From NCBI RefSeq assembly GCF_014207135.1, contig NZ_JACHCC010000004.1, positions 186,001-250,000 of the forward strand: a stretch of 64,000 nt of DNA, given 5' to 3'. The translations under genes were made by a program, and so were the position numbers. This stretch comes from Pedobacter cryoconitis (GTDB lineage: Bacteria; Bacteroidota; Bacteroidia; Sphingobacteriales; Sphingobacteriaceae). Shown here piece by piece: positions 1 to 8,577 of the stretch. Every line of letters starts with the position of its first letter. Within the stretch, counting starts at the first letter, position 1. The notes below the pieces were generated by a model, which saw only the letters and a program-made list of their open reading frames with translations, did not search any database and had not been told where the DNA came from.

Positions 1-739
1 AACCTACCCCGACACTTAATTCATTCTGGTATATTCTCCAGTCTACGCCATTTGCGGATAATCGTTCCGGAAAGGTGCTCCAGCTTAAATTTTCTGAACC
101 ATCTATATCATCATTTGATAAATGGGCTTTGCTCTTCTCATTTTGTTCTTCTTTGATTTTCCCAGTCCAGAAGAAAGATCGGTTAGGGCTCGTCCCTGTC
201 AGGGAAGAACAGAAGCTATGGTCACAAACCGTAAAAGCATCCGCCAGTGCGTAATAAAACGGGATATCTTCGCGGTTATAATAACCCATGGTCAATGGCA
301 TATCCGCATAGGCTTTATTGCCTGATTTTTTAGCTTCAAGCCAGCCATTAAAATCTCCGTTATTACGGGCATCTACCTGGTTTTCCCAGGAATGTGGTAA
401 AGAATTCATCCAGGTAGCCCTGCTGTCTTTAAGATCGAGTCTGAAAGGAGCATAGGTCTCCCCTTTTTTATTACTTTGCAACCAGACAGGATAATCATTA
501 GGCAAACGGATCGCCCTTGGATCGTTAAAACCACGTACTCCTTTTAAGGAGCCGAAAGCGTGATCAAAAGATCTGTTTTCCTGCATCAGGAAAACAATAT
601 GCTCTGCGTCAAGAAAGGTTGTGCCCAGCTCAGGATCAATGGCTAGTGCCCTTTGTATAGATCCCGGTAAAATTGATGAAAGACTCAGGGCTCCGGTTAA
701 TAAGGAGGCCTTTTTGATAAAATCTCTTCTGTTGTCCAT
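1..739 (-). CDS. Phosphocholine-type phospholipase C, partial (3' end off window)
   Basis: This frame reads leftwards off the window edge; 246 complete codons are visible. The N-terminus MDNRRDFIKKA carries a twin-arginine (Tat) motif followed by a hydrophobic stretch, so the protein is probably exported folded. Soon after come EHIVFLMQENRSFDH and FGSLKGVRGFNDPR, the N-terminal signature of the bacterial phospholipase C / phosphoesterase family (PlcN/AcpA type); the conserved Asn-Arg-Ser-Phe-Asp-His segment contributes active-site residues in that family. Further on, SFCSSLTGTSPNR and WSTFPERLSANGVDWRIYQN also fit. The family hydrolyses phospholipids such as phosphatidylcholine in the periplasm or outside the cell. 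It is transcribed away from the sigma-factor gene. The ATG at 737-739 gives the complete Tat signal. Substrate specificity cannot be judged from this fragment. Confidence 0.88.
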   Translation of the reverse strand, partial: MDNRRDFIKKASLLTGALSLSSILPGSIQRALAIDPELGTTFLDAEHIVFLMQENRSFDHAFGSLKGVRGFNDPRAIRLPNDYPVWLQSNKKGETYAPFRLDLKDSRATWMNSLPHSWENQVDARNNGDFNGWLEAKKSGNKAYADMPLTMGYYNREDIPFYYALADAFTVCDHSFCSSLTGTSPNRSFFWTGKIKEEQNEKSKAHLSNDDIDGSENLSWSTFPERLSANGVDWRIYQNELSVGVG

Positions 740-896
740 GTCATCTAAAAGTCTTAAAAATAATTTAACAAACAAGCCGTCCAGGGGATTTAATATCGTT
801 TTAAATAAAATCGTTACACGGTCTGCTTAATATTATTAGATTATAAATTATCGGGATAGCCGGTTAGGATAAATCATCTTCCTGAATTGCATCAGT

Positions 897-926
897 TTTG
901 AATGGTTCTAAATTATATTACCTTTG
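897..926 (+). promoter_or_regulatory. Bacteroidota-type promoter for the ECF sigma operon
   Basis: TTTG at 897-900 is followed after 18 nt by TACCTTTG at 919-926, a perfect match to the known Bacteroidota housekeeping -7 element TAnnTTTG with its -33 TTTG box. Transcription should begin about 4-7 nt further on. This puts a nominal TTG start at 924 inside the promoter and supports the GTG at 948 as the real start. Confidence 0.7.
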
Positions 927-947
927 ACACATCAAACAAAAAATATC

Positions 948-1502
948 GTGTCTGAACAATCCTCTGATAACAAAATCAACCTGTTTAGAATTGACGAAGA
1001 ATCATTTCTTCATCTTTATGAATGCTACTGGAAGAAACTCTATCAGCTGGGCTATAAATATCTGGGCGATGTGTATCAGGCTGAAGGGCTTATACAGGAG
1101 GTCTTTACTTCTTTATGGCAACGCAGGGATAGTTTATTGCTGAACGAGGATACGATAGAAAATTATCTCGTCCGTGCCGTCCGTTTCCGGATCAGCCGGA
1201 TCTATAGTGATGAAGTCCGGAAAGTGAAAAAGATGGACGAATTGCAGCAAAGACAGGCGGCTAAGGATAATAATCATACAGAGCAGGAAGTTCTTTACCG
1301 GTTTTTAAGGGAAGACGTAGATAAACTGGTCAGTAGTCTGCCTGAGCGATGTAAAATGGTTTATCTGCTGAGCAGGGAAAAAGGATTAAATAACCGGGAG
1401 ATTGCAGTGAATCTGTTGATTTCAGAAAAAACCGTTGAAAATCAATTGACGAAAGCGCTAAAGGTTATCCGGAAAGGACTTGAAAAATATCCGTTGTCAT
1501 AA
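948..1502 (+). CDS. ECF (FecI-like) RNA polymerase sigma factor
   Basis: The product is about 184 residues long, normal for a group 4 (ECF) sigma factor. Region 2 is visible as FLHLYECYWKKLYQLGYKYL and EGLIQEVFTSLWQRRD, and region 4 as LVSSLPERCKMVYLLSREKG followed by the helix-turn-helix NNREIAVNLLISEKTVENQL. There is no in-frame ATG near the front. The frame opens at TTG 924, but that codon lies in the promoter, so the GTG at 948 (MSEQSSDN) is preferred. It heads an operon with a membrane-anchored anti-sigma-like protein and a lipoprotein, followed by a TonB receptor, which is the layout of cell-surface signalling for siderophore uptake. The likely role is to switch on the receptor genes at 3.6-11 kb when the ligand is present; that target is inferred from position. 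Confidence 0.88.
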   Translation: MSEQSSDNKINLFRIDEESFLHLYECYWKKLYQLGYKYLGDVYQAEGLIQEVFTSLWQRRDSLLLNEDTIENYLVRAVRFRISRIYSDEVRKVKKMDELQQRQAAKDNNHTEQEVLYRFLREDVDKLVSSLPERCKMVYLLSREKGLNNREIAVNLLISEKTVENQLTKALKVIRKGLEKYPLS

Positions 1503-1569
1503 ATTTTTATTCAGGCTGACATAGGGGATAAAGGAGGATTATGATAATTATAATCAGCAGGCCAAGTAT

Positions 1570-2223
1570 ATGAATCCGGAATTATTAAAAAAATGTTTAT
1601 CGGGCAATGCTTCTGAGGAAGAGCTGGAAATCTATTCAAAATGGATGGAAGGGGACGATGACGAATCGGATGCAGAAGATATTACTGCCGGAAATATTCC
1701 TTTGCAGGGTGAGGTCTGGGCCCGGATTAAGGCTCAGAATTTAAAGCACGATCATTCGCAACTCTATAAAAACCGGGTATTTAAGCTAGCTATTGCAGCA
1801 AGTTTGCTGGCTATATTTTATTTCTTTGGTTTTCAGCGGAATGAGCCAGCCGGCCATCAGCTGGTCTTTCGTTATGACCGGTCAAAGCCTTCACAGGAGA
1901 AAGAATTTGATGGATTACGTATCCGTCTTGGACAAAATGGCAAAGTAAAGCTGGCTCAGCAGGCAAATGAACCACTGGATATCAGTTTCTCGGGAAATAT
2001 GATGCTAAGCAATACCACTTCCAGTGATAAGGAGATTCTTGTTGTGTCAAAAAGTACTGACGGACAGACCTGGTCTAAAAAACTGAATTTACGAAAAGGC
2101 CGTTCTTATTTGCTGGGCTATTATCTTTATAAAGCGGATGAACTGGTCGTGGCTGAGAATCGCAACCTGATGAATATGCCGCCTGCTCTGGCGATGAATA
2201 TGAAGAGAGATTTTAACCTCTAA
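1570..2223 (+). CDS. Short anti-sigma-factor-like membrane protein
   Basis: This 217-residue protein begins 67 nt after the sigma gene. Its first ~75 residues include LLKKCLSGNASEEELEIYSKWME, like the cytoplasmic N-terminal domain of Bacteroidota FecR-type anti-sigma factors. One membrane span follows at about residues 76-92 (FKLAIAASLLAIFYFFGF), then a periplasmic part of ~120 residues. FecR proteins are usually 300-390 residues and contain a FecR domain (GxVxxxV repeats). I do not see one here; the outer part is short and not recognisable. Position and topology argue strongly for an anti-sigma factor of the neighbouring ECF protein, while sequence evidence is moderate. It is close to the next gene (9 nt), so the three genes are probably one operon. 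Confidence 0.6.
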   Translation: MNPELLKKCLSGNASEEELEIYSKWMEGDDDESDAEDITAGNIPLQGEVWARIKAQNLKHDHSQLYKNRVFKLAIAASLLAIFYFFGFQRNEPAGHQLVFRYDRSKPSQEKEFDGLRIRLGQNGKVKLAQQANEPLDISFSGNMMLSNTTSSDKEILVVSKSTDGQTWSKKLNLRKGRSYLLGYYLYKADELVVAENRNLMNMPPALAMNMKRDFNL

Positions 2224-2232
2224 CGAAGCTGA

Positions 2233-3432
2233 ATGAGCCAATTTCAATCTGTAAATCTCAAATCTTTTTTTGACTTCAGAATTTTATTTATTTTAATTTT
2301 TCTGAATTCCTGTGCTGTTGATCACGTGGAAAATAACCATAAGTATGGGTTGATTGTTTATGATCAGCATCAGGATGCGGCTGTTTTTATGCCGGCTTCT
2401 TCATTATGGGATGGCAAACCGGTAGCCAAAGGAATTGATGTGCCGGGGATGACTATCGCTGTTTATGATCAGCATTATTTGTTGATGGACAGGAAAGATC
2501 AAAGTCTGCTGAAGTACAGGGCAACTCCGGAAGGGTTAGTCCTGGAAGGAACAATAGATATGAAGCCCTTTGCCTGGGAGCCTTATTCCAGTTGGGTCAA
2601 TTGGGTCAATGAACATACTGTTTTAATGGGTAGTGTAGTCAATGAAAAGTTTCAATACATAGAAATTGAGCTGAAAGAGATGAAAGTACAACGTAGCGGA
2701 ACTTTAGCCGTTCCCCTGGCTCCAAAAGGGCTGAATTATACAGGAATCTTTGCTAAGCTGCTAAATAACCGACTTTTCGTGTTTTATACCTTTCAGAAAG
2801 GCTTTATGCGTGAGCATGTCAACCCTCCTGATGATGCAGTGCATACAAGTATATTCAGTTATCCGGAACTGCAGATGCAAAATAGTTTTGAAGATAAAAG
2901 AACCACCTGGCCCGGAAGTTACAATGGATGGAGTTCAAATTCAGTCCTGTTGAATGACACAATTTATGTGTTGGGACAACCTGGTGGCAGGACAGGTAAT
3001 CACCCTGTTGCCCCATCAGCTGTTTTAAGGCTGAATAAAGGGGCAAATGCATTTGATCCAAATTACTTGTTTAAGCTGGGAAGTCATGGCGCTCAGGAGG
3101 CTTATACGCTTTTTAATCTCGGACACGGTCTGGCATTGACAAAGATTGTGGAGTCTGCCAGGATCAGCCGGTTTGATGATTATCTGACAAAAAGGATAGC
3201 ACGGTATGAACTACTGGATCTCCGCAGGCAGAAAAGAACCACATTAGCCACACCGGCAATCTTTCTGGATTTTAATATGGATGTCAGTGCCGATGAAAAT
3301 TTTGCTTATTTGTCGGTATATCAACAAAATGATAAAACTCAGCTCTGGATCTATGATCTCCGCTCGGGAGTTCTTAAACGTGGTATACAAGTGGATGGCA
3401 GGGTAATGCGCATCGATAAGTTAAGCGATTAA
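2233..3432 (+). CDS. DUF4374-like lipoprotein (divergent)
   Basis: The 399-residue product has a hydrophobic N-terminal segment ending in FLNSC, a plausible lipobox, so it is probably a lipoprotein. The body alternates short strands, as in a beta-propeller. It shares landmarks in the same order with the DUF4374 protein at 6142-7389: an FSYPEL segment, a D(K/D)RT motif, a PSAVLRLNKGA / PSGIVRIKKGA segment, then FD-Y-F. I therefore regard it as a diverged member of the same family. DUF4374 proteins are commonly encoded beside siderophore receptors in Bacteroidota; their biochemical role is not established. Being the third gene of the sigma/anti-sigma unit suggests that it either captures ligand or informs the signalling system. 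No catalytic motif is visible. Confidence 0.6.
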   Translation: MSQFQSVNLKSFFDFRILFILIFLNSCAVDHVENNHKYGLIVYDQHQDAAVFMPASSLWDGKPVAKGIDVPGMTIAVYDQHYLLMDRKDQSLLKYRATPEGLVLEGTIDMKPFAWEPYSSWVNWVNEHTVLMGSVVNEKFQYIEIELKEMKVQRSGTLAVPLAPKGLNYTGIFAKLLNNRLFVFYTFQKGFMREHVNPPDDAVHTSIFSYPELQMQNSFEDKRTTWPGSYNGWSSNSVLLNDTIYVLGQPGGRTGNHPVAPSAVLRLNKGANAFDPNYLFKLGSHGAQEAYTLFNLGHGLALTKIVESARISRFDDYLTKRIARYELLDLRRQKRTTLATPAIFLDFNMDVSADENFAYLSVYQQNDKTQLWIYDLRSGVLKRGIQVDGRVMRIDKLSD

Positions 3433-3473
3433 AATCTTTATTTCATTTTATTTAAAATTATTCTAAATAGATG

Positions 3474-3500
3474 TAGGGGTAAAACCCGGTTTATGATAAT
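3474..3500 (+). promoter_or_regulatory. Candidate ECF-sigma-dependent promoter of the receptor gene
   Basis: TAGGGGTA at 3474-3481 follows an AT-rich tract and precedes TTATGATAAT at 3491-3500. From memory, a TAGGGGT box is frequent upstream of FecI-type TonB receptor genes in this phylum; this is a recollection and not something the window proves. No TAnnTTTG housekeeping box was seen before the receptor start. Confidence 0.35.
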
Positions 3501-3565
3501 AGTATAAGTAGAAGCAGGGAAACCGGCTGTGAAAGAATAAAAAATGAAATAAATTTTAAAAAAAA

Positions 3566-3608
3566 GAGCCATACAGTTCGTACCTGTATGACTCATCCCC
3601 AAATGGGG
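3566..3608 (+). other. Two consecutive hairpins in the receptor 5' leader
   Basis: CATACAG (3570-3576) pairs perfectly with CTGTATG (3584-3590), with GAG/CTC extending the stem after one mismatch. CCCC-aaat-GGGG follows at 3597-3608. Neither hairpin has a U-tract, so they are leader structures in the mRNA for the 3640 receptor (or an operator) and not simple terminators. Confidence 0.5.
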
Positions 3609-3639
3609 TTACCTCTAAATCGTTTATCATTTAAAAGCA

Positions 3640-6084
3640 ATGCAAATTAAGAAAATTTTTCTGACGGGTACACTGTGCGCCCTTCTGTTTTATGTCCGGG
3701 CACAAAGTGTACCGCACATTACAATCAAAGGGAGCGTATATAATGAGCAGTCAGAGGCCATTCCAGGCGCAATTATCCGGTTATTACCTGCTAATAAATC
3801 TGTTGTTAGTGATGTAAAAGGAGAGTTTCATTTTACAGGTCTGGCCGCGGGGACTTATCAACTGAAAATCCATGCGCTGGGCCATGTGAAATCAGAAAGA
3901 GAGGTCATCATTACCGCTGGAAAAGAGCTGAATGTTAGTTTCAGATTGAAGCAGGATGTGAGAGAGATCGATGAAGTTGCTATTCATGGTTTCAGCAAAA
4001 ATCAAAAGACAAACAGACAGGCCTATAATGTCATATCGATAGACGCAAAAACGCTCTACAATACGACTATGGACCTTGGACAGGTGTTGAACAGGGTTTC
4101 CGGGGCCCGCGTCCGTGAATCGGGAGGAGTCGGATCGGATCTTACTTTTAGTCTGAATGGTTTTTCGGGTAACCAGGTGAAGTTTTTCCTGGACGGAATG
4201 CCAATGGATAATTTTGGATCTTCTTTCCAGCTGAATAATATCCCGGTAAATTTTGCTGACCGTATAGAAGTTTACAAGGGAGTGGTTCCTGTATGGCTTG
4301 GCGGGGATGCACTAGGTGGTGCAGTGAATATTGTGACTAATACTGATCCGCGAACTTATCTCGACGCCTCTTATTCGTACGGTTCTTTCAATACACATAA
4401 AAGTTCGGTTAATGCGGGTTATACAGCTAAATCCGGTTTTACAGCACAAATAAGTGCCTTCCAAAATTATTCTGATAATAATTACTGGGTCACCGGAGAT
4501 GTTGTCGACAGGGAAACCGGACTGAATACACCGACAAGGGTCCGTCGTTTTCATGACCAGTACCACAATGAAACGATGATAGCGAATATTGGTTTATCGG
4601 GTAAAAAGTTTGCTGATCAGTTTTTAGTGGGGATTACGCTGGGACAGAACAGGGCGGATATACAGACGGGAACCAGAATGCATGATGTATTTGGTGCAAG
4701 ATGGAAATCGGGAAATACTGTACAGCCCACTTTGAAATATCTGAAAAAGAACCTGCTGGTCAAAGGACTGGATTTAAGGGTTAATGGTAATTTTAATTTT
4801 GGGGAAGAACGTAATGTGGATACTGCTTTTAAGACCTATACCTGGGACGGAAGTTTTGTTTACAGGGACCCGGCTAACCCGGATCGTCAGGGAGGAGAAG
4901 TAAGTTTAAGTGACTATAGGTTCAAAAATAACAACGGGCTGGCCAATGCGGCACTAAACTATGCGCTCAATGAGCATCATTCTTTTTCACTGAATGAACA
5001 GTTTTCTTCTTTTAACAGAAAAGGAGTTAACCATTTTGACCTGGATAATCTTCAGGATAAACAGCCACAGATTACCCGTAAAAATATTCTTGGGCTGGGC
5101 TATCGGCTGAACCTGAATGAAAAACTGAATTTTACAGCTTTTGTCAAACAATACAATCAGCATGTGATCAGTAATGATGTCTTGAGATTTTTTGATAATT
5201 CAACTAAAGAAACAACCTATACTATTCTTTCCCGCAATTCGGATTTATCAAAGCTGGGTTATGGATTTGCGGGGTCATATTTTTTAAGGGATAATCTCCA
5301 GCTTAAAGTTTCTTTCGAAAAGGCTTACCGTTTGCCAGGCAATAATGAATTGTTCGGGGATGTATACACTACAGTCGGAAATATGGACCTGAAGCCTGAA
5401 AACAGTAACAATTTTAATCTTGGAGCTGTTTATACGGCTAAAATTAATCAGATACATTTTTTCCAGATTCAGGCGAATTACATCTTCCGCAATGCCAATG
5501 ACTATATCAGGCAGCTTGCTCAGCCTGGAGGGAGTAACGGAAGATATTTGCAAAAGAGTATCAATGAAGCTAAAGTAACTAACCGTGGTATAGATGCCGA
5601 GCTGCGTTATACCTATAAGAACTTGTTTACGCTCAATACCAATGTCACTTATCAGAGTTTAAGGAATGATACTGAGTTTGAAACGCTGAAAAGCGGGGAA
5701 AAATCTACGGTCAGGAGTGTTCTTTACCGGGACCGTATACCAAATACGCCCTATCTTTTTGGGAATGCCAATGCCAGTCTTTATTTCGATAATGTGCTGA
5801 AAAAAGGGAATCAGCTTACATTGGGGTATAATTTATTATTTGTCAATAAATTTTATCTGTTCTGGCCAAGTCAGGGAGATAAGACCGGAAAGCTGGATAT
5901 CCCGACACAATGGGCGCATGATATCAGTATGATCTATGCAATGGCTGGTGGAAAATATAATGTGGCAGTAGAATGTCTGAATTTAACAGACGCTAAATTA
6001 TACGACAATTTTGCGCTGCAAAAACCCAGCAGGGCTTTCAATCTCAAGCTTCGTTATTATTTCTCTAAAAAAACAGGCATCTGA
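3640..6084 (+). CDS. TonB-dependent siderophore-type receptor
   Basis: An 814-residue outer-membrane receptor. A signal peptide (residues 1-21, ending RAQ) is followed by a CarboxypepD_reg-like domain (about 27-105: ITIKGSVYNEQSEAIPGA, then SDVKGEFHFTGLAAGTYQL), a plug domain (about 120-235: VLNRVSGARVRESGG, FFLDGMPMDNFG, RIEVYKGVVPVWLGGDALGG) and a 22-strand-type barrel ending in an aromatic C-terminus. Overall it resembles FecA/ferric-siderophore receptors. I see no STN domain between signal peptide and regulatory domain, which is where a FecA transducer would contact an anti-sigma factor. It stands downstream of the sigma/anti-sigma/lipoprotein unit and 57 nt before a DUF4374 gene, with which it is probably cotranscribed. 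The ligand is unknown. Confidence 0.88.
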   Translation: MQIKKIFLTGTLCALLFYVRAQSVPHITIKGSVYNEQSEAIPGAIIRLLPANKSVVSDVKGEFHFTGLAAGTYQLKIHALGHVKSEREVIITAGKELNVSFRLKQDVREIDEVAIHGFSKNQKTNRQAYNVISIDAKTLYNTTMDLGQVLNRVSGARVRESGGVGSDLTFSLNGFSGNQVKFFLDGMPMDNFGSSFQLNNIPVNFADRIEVYKGVVPVWLGGDALGGAVNIVTNTDPRTYLDASYSYGSFNTHKSSVNAGYTAKSGFTAQISAFQNYSDNNYWVTGDVVDRETGLNTPTRVRRFHDQYHNETMIANIGLSGKKFADQFLVGITLGQNRADIQTGTRMHDVFGARWKSGNTVQPTLKYLKKNLLVKGLDLRVNGNFNFGEERNVDTAFKTYTWDGSFVYRDPANPDRQGGEVSLSDYRFKNNNGLANAALNYALNEHHSFSLNEQFSSFNRKGVNHFDLDNLQDKQPQITRKNILGLGYRLNLNEKLNFTAFVKQYNQHVISNDVLRFFDNSTKETTYTILSRNSDLSKLGYGFAGSYFLRDNLQLKVSFEKAYRLPGNNELFGDVYTTVGNMDLKPENSNNFNLGAVYTAKINQIHFFQIQANYIFRNANDYIRQLAQPGGSNGRYLQKSINEAKVTNRGIDAELRYTYKNLFTLNTNVTYQSLRNDTEFETLKSGEKSTVRSVLYRDRIPNTPYLFGNANASLYFDNVLKKGNQLTLGYNLLFVNKFYLFWPSQGDKTGKLDIPTQWAHDISMIYAMAGGKYNVAVECLNLTDAKLYDNFALQKPSRAFNLKLRYYFSKKTGI

Positions 6085-6141
6085 TCCAGGATGACTACCT
6101 CAGCTCATTTTTAAGCTTTTAATAATCAAACAAATAGAACA

Positions 6142-7389
6142 ATGAAAAAGACGACTAATTTTTTACTGACAGGAATGTTAGGGATGGCTGTGCTTTTAGG
6201 CGCGTGCAGTAAGGATAAAAATACTTCAGATGGTTCTGGTACCGGAAACCCGGACCCCGGGAAACTTACCCGCTCAAAATATGTATTTGTATATACTGGT
6301 AAAGGAGATAATGCTGCGACTTATATCGTAGGTGCGGATGACATCACTAAAGGAGGGATATCCTCCACAAAAAATGGGGTTGAGGTCGATGCCTATTCTT
6401 TTGTTGTTCAGAATAATACTGTATTCGCACAGGCTTATAATGAACAGGGACCTGTTACCCCTTATCGTATTTATGATGATGGAAAAATCGGTGTTGCCGG
6501 AAGAACAGTAACAACCTTTCGTACAGGTGTATATGGTAAGGTAAATAATGATTCCTGGGTTGGTGGTGGTGACCCGCGTTCAAGTGGTGTTGGTGAATTA
6601 TTCCGTTTTGACGCTGTAAACCTTCAGCTTGCAGGGAGAACAACTACAGATCTTAAAAAGATCACTGGAACAGGCTTTAATGCAGTCTGGACAGGCTTAT
6701 TCCAGGTAAATAATAAATTATATATGCCTTATTATAAATTTAAGCATACACCGGGTGGAAGAGTTTATGAAGGGGAATACGGAAGTCTGGATAGTACCTG
6801 GGTGGCTGTTTTCAGTTATCCTGAGCTTAAATATGAAAAAACAATCGGAGATGACCGGACTGGTTTTATCGGAGACTGGAGCAGTCAGCAAGGGGTACAG
6901 CAAATTGAAAATGGAGATGTTTATGCCTGGTCTACAGCGATGGGCGATGGAGAACAGCGCAGATCTGCCAGGCCATCAGGGATCGTCCGGATCAAAAAAG
7001 GAGCAGAACAATTTGATAAATCGTATTTCTTCAATATAGAGGCTGCTACAGGGGCGAAAATTTCAAGAGGAGAATATATCGGTAACGGTAAATTCCTGAT
7101 GTCGGTTTACACTGTACCAAAAGAAAACGAAGGGAAGGTTAAAATGATCATTGCTGATGTATTTAACAATAAGGTTACTGAAGTTAAAGGGATTCCGAGC
7201 CATGACGCAGTCAGGTTTAAAATGGTGGTTTATGCCGAGTCTGATGGTAAAACAATCGATTATGTAATGCAGGATGATAGTGGGGAGTATTATGTGTATA
7301 TCATTAATGGTGAGACCGCTACAGCAACGAGAGGCCTTCATATTGAAGGCGCAGAGGTTGTAACTGCCTTCTCGAAATTAAAATATTAA
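6142..7389 (+). CDS. DUF4374 family lipoprotein
   Basis: The 415-residue product starts with a lipoprotein signal (lipobox LLGAC, Cys at about residue 22) followed by a Gly/Ser/Pro-rich linker. The remainder matches the Bacteroidota DUF4374 family, with landmarks YVFVYTGKGDNAATYIVGAD near the front, FSYPEL, and PSGIVRIKKGAEQFDKSYF. It probably folds as a beta-propeller facing the periplasm or cell surface. It is preceded by a TonB receptor and followed by a PepSY membrane protein, the usual genomic company of this family, which suggests a part in handling siderophore-bound iron. The molecular function is not known. A terminator follows directly. Confidence 0.82.
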   Translation: MKKTTNFLLTGMLGMAVLLGACSKDKNTSDGSGTGNPDPGKLTRSKYVFVYTGKGDNAATYIVGADDITKGGISSTKNGVEVDAYSFVVQNNTVFAQAYNEQGPVTPYRIYDDGKIGVAGRTVTTFRTGVYGKVNNDSWVGGGDPRSSGVGELFRFDAVNLQLAGRTTTDLKKITGTGFNAVWTGLFQVNNKLYMPYYKFKHTPGGRVYEGEYGSLDSTWVAVFSYPELKYEKTIGDDRTGFIGDWSSQQGVQQIENGDVYAWSTAMGDGEQRRSARPSGIVRIKKGAEQFDKSYFFNIEAATGAKISRGEYIGNGKFLMSVYTVPKENEGKVKMIIADVFNNKVTEVKGIPSHDAVRFKMVVYAESDGKTIDYVMQDDSGEYYVYIINGETATATRGLHIEGAEVVTAFSKLKY

Positions 7390-7405
7390 ACTATTGTGTT
7401 TTGAC

Positions 7406-7440
7406 GGGCCGCATTACCAGGTGTAAGTGGCCCTTTTTTA
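7406..7440 (+). terminator. Intrinsic terminator after the DUF4374 gene
   Basis: GGGCC at 7406-7410 pairs with GGCCC at 7429-7433, with additional partial pairing inside the loop, and is followed by TTTTTT. It lies only 13 nt before the next start, so it may attenuate and not fully stop transcription into the PepSY gene. Confidence 0.65.
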
Positions 7441-7452
7441 ACTGTATTTCTG

Positions 7453-8577
7453 ATGTTCAAAAAAATAAATGCCTGGCTCCATTTGTGGCTGGGGCTTGCC
7501 TCGGGTATTATTGTCGTCATTGTAAGTCTGACTGGCTGCATATTAGTATTTGAGCAGGAAATAAACAATTTACTTTATCCTTATCTTACTGTAAAGGCCG
7601 AAGCTGAAAGTAAATATCTCCCTCCTTCTCAGCTTTATACCCGCCTGGAGGAGCATATGCCCGGAAAAAAAATCAGGAGTATCTGGTATCATGGGTTGGA
7701 TAAATCAGCTCATGTGACCATCGACTCTGATTCAACGGTTTATATGAACCCTTTTAGTGGTGAAGTGCTGGCTGTTGCTGATCACGATGCCTTTTTTCAT
7801 TTTGTAGACCAGGGGCACCGTAATCTATGGATGGGAAGAAAAATAGGTAAAGCTGTTGTGGGTTGGGGCACCTTTATTTTCTTTCTGCTGTTAATCAGCG
7901 GACTGATTTTGTGGTATCCAAAAAAATGGAGTAAAACCAATATCAATAAGAGTTTTAAAATAAAATGGAAGGCAAAGTTTAAAAGGCTCAATTATGATCT
8001 CCATAATGTTCTCGGATTTTATGCCCTTCTGATCGCTGTAGTCCTGGCGTGTACCGGATTGATCATGAGTTTTTCCTGGTTCTCCAAAAGTGTTTACTGG
8101 TTAAGTGGCGGGACGAATATGGCTAAGCGGGGAAAACAGCAGGAGGTTAAATTGTCACCGCCAGCTGGTCCGATAATTTACAGCGCAGATAAAGTTTGGT
8201 ATAAGGTGAGAAAAGAAATGGCTGTGCATGAAAAAAATGCTGTCATTGTCTCTGTTCCTGATCATGATGATGAAGCGATTTATGCCTGCACAGATATGTA
8301 TAATGGCAGCTGGAGGGATATTTATTTTGATCCTGCGACAATCAAACCACTACCCTTTTCAGGAAAACGCTTGTCGGACCTTGCTTTTGCTGACTGGTTG
8401 CGAAAATCAAACTACGCTTTACATGTGGGAGCTATCGGAGGCCTTTTTACTAAAATTATTGCCTTTATCACCAGCCTGATCTGTGCCACTTTACCGGTCA
8501 CGGGTTTTTATGTCTGGTGGGGTAAAAGAAAGAAAATAAAAAAAATAACGCATGAAAATACTTCTGACCATATTTAG
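7453..8577 (+). CDS. PepSY-associated membrane protein (PiuB-like)
   Basis: The 374-residue protein has four clear membrane spans: about residues 14-36 (LGLASGIIVVIVSLTGCILV), 136-155 (VVGWGTFIFFLLLISGLILW), 191-210 and 338-360 (FITSLICATLPVTGFYVWWG). It opens with the PepSY_TM signature KKINAWLHLWLGL. Histidines within or near the membrane (HLW, HDAFFHFVDQGHRNLWMG, YDLHNVLG, LHVG) fit a haem-binding inner-membrane reductase. Such proteins are associated with ferric-siderophore reduction beside TonB receptors. Its 3' end overlaps the following receptor gene by 26 nt, so translation of the two is probably coupled. Confidence 0.85.
   Translation: MFKKINAWLHLWLGLASGIIVVIVSLTGCILVFEQEINNLLYPYLTVKAEAESKYLPPSQLYTRLEEHMPGKKIRSIWYHGLDKSAHVTIDSDSTVYMNPFSGEVLAVADHDAFFHFVDQGHRNLWMGRKIGKAVVGWGTFIFFLLLISGLILWYPKKWSKTNINKSFKIKWKAKFKRLNYDLHNVLGFYALLIAVVLACTGLIMSFSWFSKSVYWLSGGTNMAKRGKQQEVKLSPPAGPIIYSADKVWYKVRKEMAVHEKNAVIVSVPDHDDEAIYACTDMYNGSWRDIYFDPATIKPLPFSGKRLSDLAFADWLRKSNYALHVGAIGGLFTKIIAFITSLICATLPVTGFYVWWGKRKKIKKITHENTSDHI

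Noticed and set aside
924..947. TTG start for the sigma factor
   Set aside because: The TTG forms part of a perfect -7 promoter box (919-926), so it would be upstream of the RNA start. GTG at 948 is preferred.
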